Of a stretch of 8,186 nucleotides of DNA, positions 1 through 5,980 are shown piece by piece (position 1 is the first letter of the stretch; each line of letters opens with the position of its first letter). The translations under genes and the position numbers were made by a program. The notes beneath the pieces are model-generated. The model ran no database searches. It saw only the letters and a program-made list of their open reading frames with translations, and had not been told where the DNA came from. The DNA comes from Clostridia bacterium. GTDB lineage: Bacteria > Bacillota_E > SLMV01 > PUMD01. The DNA lies in assembly GCA_003563755.1 (NCBI GenBank), contig PWUB01000266.1:1-8186 (forward strand), given 5' to 3'.

Positions 1-2
1 CA

Positions 3-266
3 GCGACCGTCGTCAGCTATCCCCTGGTGGAAATCCGCGTATATCCCACCTGGGGAAACGCCGTCGCCACGGTTGCAGACCTCCTCATCATCTGGACGGT
101 CATCTGGAGCTCGGGTCGCTTATGGATTGCAGCAGCTATAGGGGTGCGGGACTCCGTGTTCGTTGCGTCGGCCATTGCTGCCGGTGAGTGGTTTTTGCAC
201 GAACAGTATGGCCGTATGCGAGTGAAAAACAGAGCTTCAGACCAGCACCGAGGTCCATCCTCCTGA
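3..266 (+). CDS. C-terminal part of a probable membrane protein (truncated by window edge)
   Basis: The frame is open from the first bases of the window to a TGA at 264-266, so the true start probably lies upstream; a GTG at 27 is an internal alternative but has no convincing ribosome site. The visible 87 residues contain two hydrophobic stretches (about residues 17-34 and 41-63 of the visible part) followed by a basic, polar tail, as expected for the last membrane segments of an integral membrane protein with a cytoplasmic end. Third codon positions are mostly C or G over the first half, like the neighbouring genes, which supports real coding. No family motif is recognisable and no function is proposed. 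It converges on the glutamate dehydrogenase gene, with a hairpin between them. Confidence 0.45.
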   Translation, partial: ATVVSYPLVEIRVYPTWGNAVATVADLLIIWTVIWSSGRLWIAAAIGVRDSVFVASAIAAGEWFLHEQYGRMRVKNRASDQHRGPSS

Positions 267-295
267 GCTGTAGAGAGTCAGCCCAGAGGCCAGAG

Positions 296-324
296 CGGGG
301 GCCGAAACCTCTGATCGGCCCCCG
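296..324. terminator. Hairpin between converging genes (possible bidirectional terminator)
   Basis: A perfect 10-bp inverted repeat (CGGGGGCCGA / TCGGCCCCCG) with a 9-nt loop lies 23 nt beyond the gdhA stop and 29 nt beyond the stop of the converging membrane-protein fragment. The symmetric position suits transcription stop in both directions. Neither side carries a clear T-run, so it may be only an RNA-stabilising or Rho-assisted end. Confidence 0.55.
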
Positions 325-347
325 AAATCGTCACAGGCTGCTCTTCA

Positions 348-1604
348 CTAGCTCTTGGTCAGCCACCCGCGAACCTCCATCGCATCCGCTATGCGCTTGA
401 CCGCAGCCAGATAGGCGGCGTCCCTCATCTTGACGTTCTGCTGCTCATGCATATCAAAGATGGCACCGAAGGCATCGATCATCTTGATGCGCAGTCGCTC
501 GTTGGTCTCATCTTCTTCCCAGTAATATCCGTAGTTGTTCTGGACCCACTCGAAATAGGAGACCGTGACCCCGCCAGCGTTGGCGAGAATGTCGGGAATA
601 ACGAAGACGCCGTTTTCCCACATGATGCGGTCGGCTTCGGGGGTGGTCGGTCCGTTGGCTGCCTCGCCGACGATCTTCGCCCTGATCCCCGCGGCATTGT
701 CAGAGGTGATCACGTTCTCGAGGGCGGCCGGAATCAACACATCGCACTCGAGCTGCAACAGCACTTCGTTGGTTATGGTCTCTGCGCCCTCGTACCCGAC
801 TACAGTGCCGGTGGCAGCCTTGAACTCGGCGACATCCTGGGCCGACAGGCCGTCACGGTTGAGAATACCCCCGCGTGAGTCACTGACAGCGATGATCTTG
901 GCGCCCAGTTCCTCCATCAGCATGGCGGCGAAACTGCCGGCGTTTCCGTAACCCTGGATGACAACGCTCGCTCCCACGAGGTCGATGCCCAGGCGGCGGG
1001 CAGCCTCCTCGATGGTGTACACGGTGCCGCGAGCGGTGGCCTCGTTACGGCCCTTGGCTCCTCCGAAGTTCAGAGGTTTGCCGGTGACAACGCCCAGGGC
1101 AGGCCGTCCGGCGATCTTGCTGTACTCATCGGCCATCCATGCCATGATTTGGGGATTGGTATAGACATCGGGAGCGGGAATGTCGACGTCGGGTCCGATG
1201 ACATTGAAGGTCTTCTGGATGAACCCGCGGCTGAGGCGCTCAAGCTCCGTATTCGACAGAGTACGGGGATCAACCTTGATTCCGCCCTTTGCACCGCCGT
1301 ACGGAACGCCGACCACCGCAGCCTTGATGGTCATCCACGTGGAGAGCGCCTTCACCTCGTCGGCATAGACGTCGGGATGGAAGCGAAGGCCGCCCTTGTA
1401 GTGACCGAGAGCGTTGTTATGCTGGCCCCGGTATCCGATGAAACACTTGAGGGAACCGTCATCCATGGTGACCGGTATCGAAACCTCGTAGAACTGCTGG
1501 CATTCCTTGAGGATCTCGAATACTGCCGGATCCAGCACGAGCTGGTCACATGCATCCTTGATCTGACCTACGACAATCTCACGGGGGTTGAGTTCTTCGG
1601 TCAT
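348..1604 (-). CDS. gdhA: Glutamate dehydrogenase (Glu/Leu/Phe/Val dehydrogenase family)
   Basis: Cytoplasmic enzyme interconverting 2-oxoglutarate plus ammonia and glutamate with a nicotinamide cofactor. The 418-residue length matches the hexameric bacterial class. Visible residues: K70 in the KGG motif, K94, catalytic K106 in GGAKGG, and D146 in the PAPD motif; their spacing (24, 12, 40) equals K89/K113/K125/D165 of the Clostridium symbiosum enzyme. The Rossmann GYGNAG is at 218-223, and D242 after the second strand suggests NAD rather than NADP preference (inference). S349 in NAGGVTVS is the usual glutamate-side serine, arguing for GDH over leucine or phenylalanine dehydrogenase. The ATG at 1604 has GGAGG about 8 nt upstream. 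The gene follows korC by 88 nt on the same strand, linking it to 2-oxoglutarate metabolism. Oddity: H68 where the family usually has proline before the KGG lysine. Confidence 0.95.
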   Translation of the reverse strand: MTEELNPREIVVGQIKDACDQLVLDPAVFEILKECQQFYEVSIPVTMDDGSLKCFIGYRGQHNNALGHYKGGLRFHPDVYADEVKALSTWMTIKAAVVGVPYGGAKGGIKVDPRTLSNTELERLSRGFIQKTFNVIGPDVDIPAPDVYTNPQIMAWMADEYSKIAGRPALGVVTGKPLNFGGAKGRNEATARGTVYTIEEAARRLGIDLVGASVVIQGYGNAGSFAAMLMEELGAKIIAVSDSRGGILNRDGLSAQDVAEFKAATGTVVGYEGAETITNEVLLQLECDVLIPAALENVITSDNAAGIRAKIVGEAANGPTTPEADRIMWENGVFVIPDILANAGGVTVSYFEWVQNNYGYYWEEDETNERLRIKMIDAFGAIFDMHEQQNVKMRDAAYLAAVKRIADAMEVRGWLTKS

Positions 1605-1651
1605 TCGTCACCCTCCCTCGGGGTTCTGGACTCCTTTTATGTAGCGTCCCC

Positions 1652-1668
1652 GGCACAGCCGCTGTGCC
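1652..1668 (-). terminator. Small hairpin between korC and gdhA (weak terminator or processing site)
   Basis: A perfect 7-bp inverted repeat (GGCACAG / CTGTGCC) with a 3-nt loop sits 24 nt after the korC stop and 47 nt before the gdhA start. There is no immediate T-run on the minus strand; an A/T-rich TACATAAAAGG follows about 8 nt later. It could partly terminate, stabilise the upstream kor message, or separate gdhA expression from kor. No strong independent gdhA promoter is visible in the 88-nt gap. Confidence 0.35.
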
Positions 1669-1692
1669 TCAGCCGACATGTCAGGACGGGCG

Positions 1693-2235
1693 TCACCCCA
1701 GCTTCTCAGCCGTGGCTACGCCCAGGTCGAAGGCCTTCAGGTTCAGTTCCTCGGTACCCGGAGGTACGCTGTTCTCTATCGCCTGCCTGGCGGCCTCCAT
1801 GGAGACCACGGATGTCAGGGCCACCAGCACTCCCAGAGCAACCATATTGGCGACGATAACCCTGCCGATCTCCTTTTCGGCCAGTTCCGTTATGGGGACA
1901 GGCTTAACCGCCGGGGAGTCACCATCGTATTGACTCACCAGCGTGTCGTCGACGAGGATGATTCCACCCTCACCCAGTCCAGGTGCGTACCTGTCGTACG
2001 CCTCCTGGCTCATGCACAGGATAAGATCTGCATCAGTGACCTTAGGGTAATCTATGGGTGCATCTGCTATTATCACCTCGGCCCGGCTGGCCCCGCCTCG
2101 GGATTCAGGACCGTAGGATTGAGTCTGCGTGGCATAAAGACCGTCATACGAAACAGCCGCCTCGGCGAGGATGATGCCCGCCAGAACCTGCCCTTGTCCT
2201 CCCTTGCCGGCCAGGAGAATCTCCTTCTTCATCAT
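1693..2235 (-). CDS. korC: 2-oxoacid:ferredoxin oxidoreductase gamma subunit
   Basis: Gamma subunit (pyruvate/ketoisovalerate oxidoreductase catalytic domain family) of the four-subunit 2-oxoacid:ferredoxin oxidoreductase; in this family it helps bind CoA and completes the catalytic core with the alpha and beta subunits. At 180 residues it has the standard length. The N-terminal glycine-rich GKGGQGQ (residues 10-16) is the family signature, and a conserved block with YGPESRGG follows near residue 43. It is the last of the four kor genes. Its ATG at 2235 overlaps the korB stop as ATGA; a second ATG immediately after (2232) is better spaced from the GAGGGGG ribosome site, so the protein may be one residue shorter. 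Both arrangements imply translational coupling. The 2-oxoglutarate assignment comes from the operon, not from this subunit alone. Confidence 0.9.
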   Translation of the reverse strand: MMKKEILLAGKGGQGQVLAGIILAEAAVSYDGLYATQTQSYGPESRGGASRAEVIIADAPIDYPKVTDADLILCMSQEAYDRYAPGLGEGGIILVDDTLVSQYDGDSPAVKPVPITELAEKEIGRVIVANMVALGVLVALTSVVSMEAARQAIENSVPPGTEELNLKAFDLGVATAEKLG

Positions 2236-3056
2236 GATCCCCCTCGCTTCTGTGCCCGCTCGATGATCTCATCGTAGGCTGCCGTGTATTCGGGAGCATC
2301 GATGTCGACCATTTCTCCTATGACGATCTTTTCTGCTATCTCCCCGGGATCCATCTTCTCGGCGCGCTGAATCGGAACAGAGTTGTCTCTCTGCCACTTC
2401 AGCATATCTACGCCGGAGCCCATCCGGTTGCGGCGGCCGAAGTAGATCGGACACGGTGATATCGCCTCTATGAAAGCAAACCCCTTCTTCTCCATACCCC
2501 TGGCAATGTAGCGTGTGAGCGCCGTGATGTGGTAAGCAGTGCTGCGTGCAACGTAGCTCGCACCGGCACCGACCACGAGCTTGCACAAGTCAAAGGAGGG
2601 ATCTATGTTTCCGTAAGGTGCGGTCGTTGCCAGGCTCGCGCGAGGTGTCAGCGGCGAATACTGACCGCCGGTCATCCCGTAAATGCTGTTGTTGTAGCAG
2701 ATAGTGGTGATGTCAATGTTCCGCCTGGCGGTGTGAATGAGGTGGTTACCACCTATGGCCGCGGCGTCACCGTCTCCGGTGATCACGACCAGGTTGAGAT
2801 CGGGCTCGGCCATCTTGACGCCGGTGGCAAAGGCCATGGCCCGCCCGTGGGTGGTGTGCAGGGTGTTGAAGTCCAGGTATCCGGGGGCGCGGCCGGAGCA
2901 GCCAATACCAGAAACGATGACGGTCCTGTCCTGATCCCAGCCCACCTGATCGATGGCGCGGACAACCGCTCCCGTTATAGCTCCGTGACCGCATCCGGGA
3001 CACCAGATGTGCGGCAGGGTCCATTTACGGAAAAACTTCTCCTGTATGGTCGCCAC
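2232..3056 (-). CDS. korB: 2-oxoglutarate:ferredoxin oxidoreductase beta subunit (TPP-binding)
   Basis: Thiamine-diphosphate subunit that decarboxylates the 2-oxoacid and passes electrons through an iron-sulfur cluster. The 274-residue length is typical. CPGCGHG is at residues 19-25, and cysteines 19, 22 and 53 plus one in the later SPCPIYFGRRN block are the usual cluster-ligand positions of the family. The TPP motif runs from GDGD (94-97) to NN (122-123). The FGRRN block is a feature I associate with 2-oxoglutarate rather than pyruvate enzymes; that is family knowledge, moderately certain. The start is a GTG at 3056 with GGAGG 9 nt upstream; no ATG lies nearby in frame. It begins 1 nt after the korA stop (TGA-C-GTG) and overlaps korC by 4 nt. 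With only 2-oxoacid family evidence, a branched-chain or pyruvate substrate cannot be fully excluded. Confidence 0.92.
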   Translation of the reverse strand: MATIQEKFFRKWTLPHIWCPGCGHGAITGAVVRAIDQVGWDQDRTVIVSGIGCSGRAPGYLDFNTLHTTHGRAMAFATGVKMAEPDLNLVVITGDGDAAAIGGNHLIHTARRNIDITTICYNNSIYGMTGGQYSPLTPRASLATTAPYGNIDPSFDLCKLVVGAGASYVARSTAYHITALTRYIARGMEKKGFAFIEAISPCPIYFGRRNRMGSGVDMLKWQRDNSVPIQRAEKMDPGEIAEKIVIGEMVDIDAPEYTAAYDEIIERAQKRGGS

Positions 3057-3057
3057 G

Positions 3058-4185
3058 TCAGCACACCTCCCGGATCTTATCGAGTATCTCCGCAGGACTG
3101 AACAGCTCGGCGTCGGTACGGTTGATACCTATCACGGAAGCTTCATCCCCCATGATCCGTTGCACCACCAGCTTGATCTGTCCGAGGTTCATCTCCGGAA
3201 CCAGCACCGTCTTAACCTGGCCACGGAATTCTCGGAGCTCTTCCTCGGGGAAGGGCCACAGGGTGATCAGTCGCATCTGTCCGACCCTGATTCCCTCCCG
3301 GCGGGCCTGGTGAATGGCGCTTCGTGCTGCCCGGGCCGGTGATCCATACGACACGATGAGCACCTCCGCATCATCAGTGTCGGTGTGCTCCGTCCATTGG
3401 TATTCCTGGGGGTAACGTTGCATCTTGGACATCAGGCGACGCATCAGCTGGTCAGCGTTTTCTGCGCTCATGTTGGGGAAGCCGGTCTCGTCGTGGAAGA
3501 GTCCGGTGACGTGATACCTGTAGCCTGTGCCGAAATCTGCCATCTCGGGTATCCCGGTGCCGTCGTCGCGGTAGGGAAGGTATTCCCCGGGCCCAACCGA
3601 GGGTCCTTTCCTCTGTACCTGCTCCACGCTGCCGGGGGCAGGCATGGCAACTCCCTCCCTCAGATGCCCGATCACCTCGTCGAGGAGCAGTATGACGGGA
3701 ACCCGCAGCTTCTCCGCGATTTCGAAGGAGCGCACCGAAGCCCGGAATGTCTCGTCAACGGAGGCCGGGCACAGTACGACGATCGGGTGATCGCCGTGGG
3801 TTCCCCACCTGGCCTGCATGACATCGCCCTGTGCAGGTGACGTCGGAAGGCCTGTACTGGGCCCCATGCGCTGGACATTCACGACCACGACCGGTACCTC
3901 GGTGAGACAGGCAAAACCGAGGTTCTCCTGCTTCAACGAGAATCCGGGACCGGAGGTGGCAGTCATCGACTTGGTGCCGGTCAGGGACGCGCCGATGATC
4001 GCAGCCATGCTCGCGATTTCGTCCTCCATCTGGATGAATTTACCCCCGACCTCGGGGAGCCTGCGGGCCAGGTGCTCGGCGATCTCACTGGACGGGGTGA
4101 TCGGATATCCGGCGAAAAAGCGGCATCCCGCAGCCAGCGCTCCCTCCGCCGCCGCCTCGTTGCCCTGCATGAGCTTCATCCGCAC
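3058..4185 (-). CDS. korA: 2-oxoglutarate:ferredoxin oxidoreductase alpha subunit
   Basis: Alpha subunit carrying the TPP-pyrimidine-side domain and a transketolase-C-like domain. QGNEAAAEGALAAG and then GYPITPSSEI (near residues 26-35) are the family signature; the C-terminal domain (about 265-375) contains the VSYGSPARAAR and VPEMNLGQ blocks. There is no fused gamma domain, consistent with separate korC. I place the start at GTG 4185 (375 residues): AGGAGG at 4195-4200 lies exactly 9 nt upstream, and the start falls 1 nt after the korD stop, the same TGA-n-GTG design as the korA/korB junction. Alternatives in frame are GTG 4203 (no ribosome site), ATG 4194 (directly abutting AGGAGG) and ATG 4179 (GAGGTG only 3 nt upstream). 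Product and direction of the reaction (oxidative or reductive carboxylation) cannot be read from sequence. Confidence 0.92.
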   Translation of the reverse strand: MRMKLMQGNEAAAEGALAAGCRFFAGYPITPSSEIAEHLARRLPEVGGKFIQMEDEIASMAAIIGASLTGTKSMTATSGPGFSLKQENLGFACLTEVPVVVVNVQRMGPSTGLPTSPAQGDVMQARWGTHGDHPIVVLCPASVDETFRASVRSFEIAEKLRVPVILLLDEVIGHLREGVAMPAPGSVEQVQRKGPSVGPGEYLPYRDDGTGIPEMADFGTGYRYHVTGLFHDETGFPNMSAENADQLMRRLMSKMQRYPQEYQWTEHTDTDDAEVLIVSYGSPARAARSAIHQARREGIRVGQMRLITLWPFPEEELREFRGQVKTVLVPEMNLGQIKLVVQRIMGDEASVIGINRTDAELFSPAEILDKIREVC

Positions 4186-4186
4186 C

Positions 4187-4426
4187 TCATTCATCCTCCT
4201 CACTTCTCAGAACAATGGCGAAATCGGGACAGCGGATCTCGCACTGTCCGCACCAGATGCATGCCTCTCCATCGGATACCAGGGGCTTTCCGTCTTCACG
4301 CTCGGTGAACACATCACGGGGACAGAACTCGATGCATATGCCACAGGCCTTACACCAATCCTCGTTGATCTCAATGATCGGGATCTCTCGCTCCGTTGAT
4401 TTCGTCTCCGACGGCAAATTCTTCAC
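4187..4426 (-). CDS. korD: 2-oxoglutarate:ferredoxin oxidoreductase delta subunit, 2[4Fe-4S] ferredoxin
   Basis: Small ferredoxin-like subunit that relays electrons between the KorAB catalytic core and external ferredoxin. It has two complete CxxCxxCxxxCP motifs: Cys 25, 28, 31, 35 and Cys 56, 59, 62, 66, each followed by proline after the last cysteine, typical for two [4Fe-4S] clusters. It is first of the four kor genes, giving the order D-A-B-C. The annotated GTG start (4426) overlaps the regulator stop as GTGA, but AAGGA abuts it directly. A TTG three codons later (4417) is 8-9 nt from that ribosome site and may be the real start, giving 76 residues. The poorly conserved first 14 residues do not decide it. 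Confidence 0.9.
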   Translation of the reverse strand: MKNLPSETKSTEREIPIIEINEDWCKACGICIEFCPRDVFTEREDGKPLVSDGEACIWCGQCEIRCPDFAIVLRSEEDE

Positions 4427-5388
4427 TCCTTCCGGGTTCTGTCCAGGAGCCTGCTCTGTAGGGCGTTGATGGATCCTGCATCCGGCTTGTAGATGAACTC
4501 TATGATGGCCTTGTCCGGCCCTGCAATACGCGTCACCTCACGCCTTCTCCCCGGTGAGACGATCAGGGCATCGACCTGCTCCACCGCGTATTGGACCGCT
4601 TCAGTGTCGGGCGATATCTCGATCCGCACATCGTAGTAGTCGAGGCCTGACTGCCACATGGACTTCATCACCCTGTGAGCGAAGTTTTCCGACAGGCATA
4701 TCAGGCCCACCTTACTGCCTCGGGGAAGCTGAGCGATCCGGACCATCGTCTCCATCTCCGGATCCAGAGCTATGCCCAGCACTTCATCGTCCGGCCCGAG
4801 GGCATTGCGCACCTCGGCGAGATGAAAGAAGGTGGTGACCACCAGATCTGCCGATGCAACACACTCCATGACGTCTTCTTGGCCCTGCAGAAGCTCGGAA
4901 AGAAGCACGGGCATCACATGTATGCCCGCACCGAGGCGCAGGGAATTGCTGAAGTAGTCCAGCTGCTCCCGGTTACACTCCACGAAGGCGATTCTGACCC
5001 TGGCCAGAATGGATCGCCGGGCCTCAATGCTCCGGTTAAAGGCGCCCTCGATGGTGCTGAGGTCGTATCCCATGTTCACCACCTGGTCCAGGATAGATTC
5101 CACCAACAGATCCAGCTGCTTATCCCCCTGAGAATCCTCGACGGGACTGTGATCTCCGCGCACAAAAGTACCGCGACCCTGATGGGATTCGATCAGGCCG
5201 CGGTCTACGAGATCATTGTACGCCAGGCTCACGGTGTTGCGGCTGACGCCCAGGACCTCGGCGAGGCGTCTTTCTGTGGGCAGTTTGAAGCCCTCCCGCC
5301 ACAGCCGGGACTCGATCAATTCAGATATCTGCTCCCTCAGCTGGACGTACAGCGGAACTCCGTTGTCCCTGTCTAGCTTAAAGGCCAT
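4423..5388 (-). CDS. GntR-family transcriptional regulator heading the kor operon
   Basis: DNA-binding regulator, 321 residues from the chosen start. An N-terminal winged helix-turn-helix spans residues 11-77 (PLYVQLREQI at the start, the LPTERRLAEVLGVSRNTV recognition region, and GRGTFV as the wing). The remaining about 240 residues do not match the common GntR partners I know: they lack the aminotransferase lysine motif of MocR, and are not recognisably FadR or HutC/UTRA. Alternating strands and helices (VRIAFVEC, ADLVVTTFF, KVGLICLS, VDALIVSPGRR) suggest a two-lobed Rossmann-like ligand-binding fold (inference). I chose ATG 5388 because it places a standard GntR N-terminus (MAFKLDRDNGVPLYVQL) 9 nt after GGGGAG. 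An upstream in-frame ATG at 5466 would add 26 residues but has a weaker ribosome site. It overlaps korD by GTGA, so it probably controls kor and itself. Confidence 0.85.
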   Translation of the reverse strand: MAFKLDRDNGVPLYVQLREQISELIESRLWREGFKLPTERRLAEVLGVSRNTVSLAYNDLVDRGLIESHQGRGTFVRGDHSPVEDSQGDKQLDLLVESILDQVVNMGYDLSTIEGAFNRSIEARRSILARVRIAFVECNREQLDYFSNSLRLGAGIHVMPVLLSELLQGQEDVMECVASADLVVTTFFHLAEVRNALGPDDEVLGIALDPEMETMVRIAQLPRGSKVGLICLSENFAHRVMKSMWQSGLDYYDVRIEISPDTEAVQYAVEQVDALIVSPGRRREVTRIAGPDKAIIEFIYKPDAGSINALQSRLLDRTRKE

Positions 5389-5419
5389 CAGCAAGGACTC
5401 CCCGGTCAGAAGAATGGAC

Positions 5420-5448
5420 CTGGGTCGAGGGTGCCAATCATCGACCAG
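5420..5448 (-). promoter_or_regulatory. Inverted repeat in the regulator leader
   Basis: CTGGGTCGA (5420-5428) and TCGACCAG (5441-5448) form an 8-bp stem with one bulged G and a 12-nt loop, about 32-60 nt upstream of the chosen regulator start. If translation starts at 5388 this lies in the untranslated leader and could fold in the mRNA. If it starts at 5466 it is simply coding. Function unknown. Confidence 0.3.
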
Positions 5449-5494
5449 CGTCCAGACACGGTCCATAGAGCCCTGAATGGCTCACTAGTTCGAG

Positions 5495-5509
5495 CCATAT
5501 TCCCTATGG
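5495..5509. promoter_or_regulatory. Second palindrome upstream of the regulator (possible operator)
   Basis: CCATA-TTCCC-TATGG, 5-bp arms with a 5-nt spacer. Its centre (5502) is 33 bp from the centre of the stronger palindrome at 5527-5543, close to three helical turns, so two bound dimers could face the same side. The arms are short and differ from the other site, so this is a weak call. Confidence 0.3.
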
Positions 5510-5526
5510 TGCAACCTATTTGGACT

Positions 5527-5543
5527 CATGGATCGTATCCATG
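5527..5543. promoter_or_regulatory. Perfect palindrome at the predicted transcription start (candidate GntR operator)
   Basis: CATGGAT-CGT-ATCCATG has perfect 7-bp arms and a 3-nt spacer. It lies 3 nt downstream of the minus-strand TATAAT box, so it covers the expected start point of the gntR-kor transcript. That position is classic for repressor binding, and GntR regulators bind short palindromes as dimers. The link to this regulator is inference. Confidence 0.5.
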
Positions 5544-5546
5544 CCT

Positions 5547-5575
5547 ATTATAGACACACTCAGAGGGAAGGTAAA
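5547..5575 (-). promoter_or_regulatory. Sigma-A/sigma-70 type promoter for gntR-kor operon
   Basis: On the minus strand: -35 TTTACC (5575-5570), a 17-nt spacer, and a consensus -10 TATAAT (5552-5547). Transcription would start near 5540, giving a leader of about 150 nt to the regulator ATG at 5388 (or about 75 nt to 5466). It lies in the gap downstream of yajC, so kor need not depend on yajC transcription. Confidence 0.6.
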
Positions 5576-5594
5576 GACTCTAGTGTTGATCCGT

Positions 5595-5882
5595 TTAGGT
5601 ATCTTCCTCGAGCTCCGGCTGGGGACCCGCGACCGCCTCACGGCTCATGGTGAGAGTCATGTTCTCTGTTACCTCCAGCTCGAGATTTCTCTCCCTCAGG
5701 GCGGTGATGATGCCGTAGATCCCGCCGATTGTCACCACGCGATCTCCAACTCTCAGGGCCTCCAGCATCTCCCGGCGCTCTCGATCCCGCTTCTGCTGGG
5801 GCCTGATGAATAGCAAATACATAAGGCCCAGGATGAGAAGCCAGGGCCAGATGGCCATCAATATTCCCGTATCGCCGTCCAA
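5595..5882 (-). CDS. yajC: YajC-family preprotein translocase accessory protein
   Basis: Small single-pass inner-membrane protein that associates with SecDF and the SecYEG translocon. At 95 residues it fits the family. A hydrophobic segment covers about residues 7-26, immediately followed by the conserved RPQQKR (27-32) and then a cytoplasmic domain with VGDRVVTIGGIYGII near 44-59, the family hallmark. The start is TTG at 5882 with GAGG and AGGAG a short distance upstream; ATG 5858 (MAIWPW) is an in-frame alternative with a weaker ribosome site and would shorten the N-terminus by 8 residues. Unusually, no secD, secF, tgt or queA lies beside it in this window. An A/T-rich TATGATACAAT about 60 nt upstream (minus strand) may be its -10 region, but no good -35 is seen. 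Confidence 0.85.
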   Translation of the reverse strand: MDGDTGILMAIWPWLLILGLMYLLFIRPQQKRDRERREMLEALRVGDRVVTIGGIYGIITALRERNLELEVTENMTLTMSREAVAGPQPELEEDT

Positions 5883-5980
5883 GGGACCTCATCTCCTCTC
5901 AGTGGGTGTGCGTTAGCGTTCACCCCTGGCACGGTTTTCATTGTATCATACCCGGGGCCACCGGCCACTTCCGGGCACCG

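Noticed and set aside
1149..1859. 236-codon open frame on the plus strand
   Set aside because: It lies antisense to gdhA and korC, which have full family motifs. It has no recognisable domain and no ribosome site; it is a high-GC shadow.
2529..3101. 190-codon plus-strand open frame
   Set aside because: Antisense to korB, low-complexity Gly/Val-rich translation, no motif.
4186..4203. GTG at 4203 or ATG at 4194 as the korA start
   Set aside because: No ribosome site precedes GTG 4203, and AGGAGG directly abuts ATG 4194. GTG 4185 has ideal spacing and matches the korB junction.
3818..4399. 193-codon plus-strand open frame
   Set aside because: Antisense to korA and korD, which carry clear catalytic and cluster motifs.
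4675..5376. 233-codon plus-strand open frame
   Set aside because: Antisense to the GntR regulator; no domain signature.
5389..5466. 26-residue N-terminal extension of the GntR regulator
   Set aside because: GntR winged-helix proteins normally begin about 10 residues before the PLYxQL block, and ATG 5388 has a better-spaced ribosome site; kept only as an alternative.
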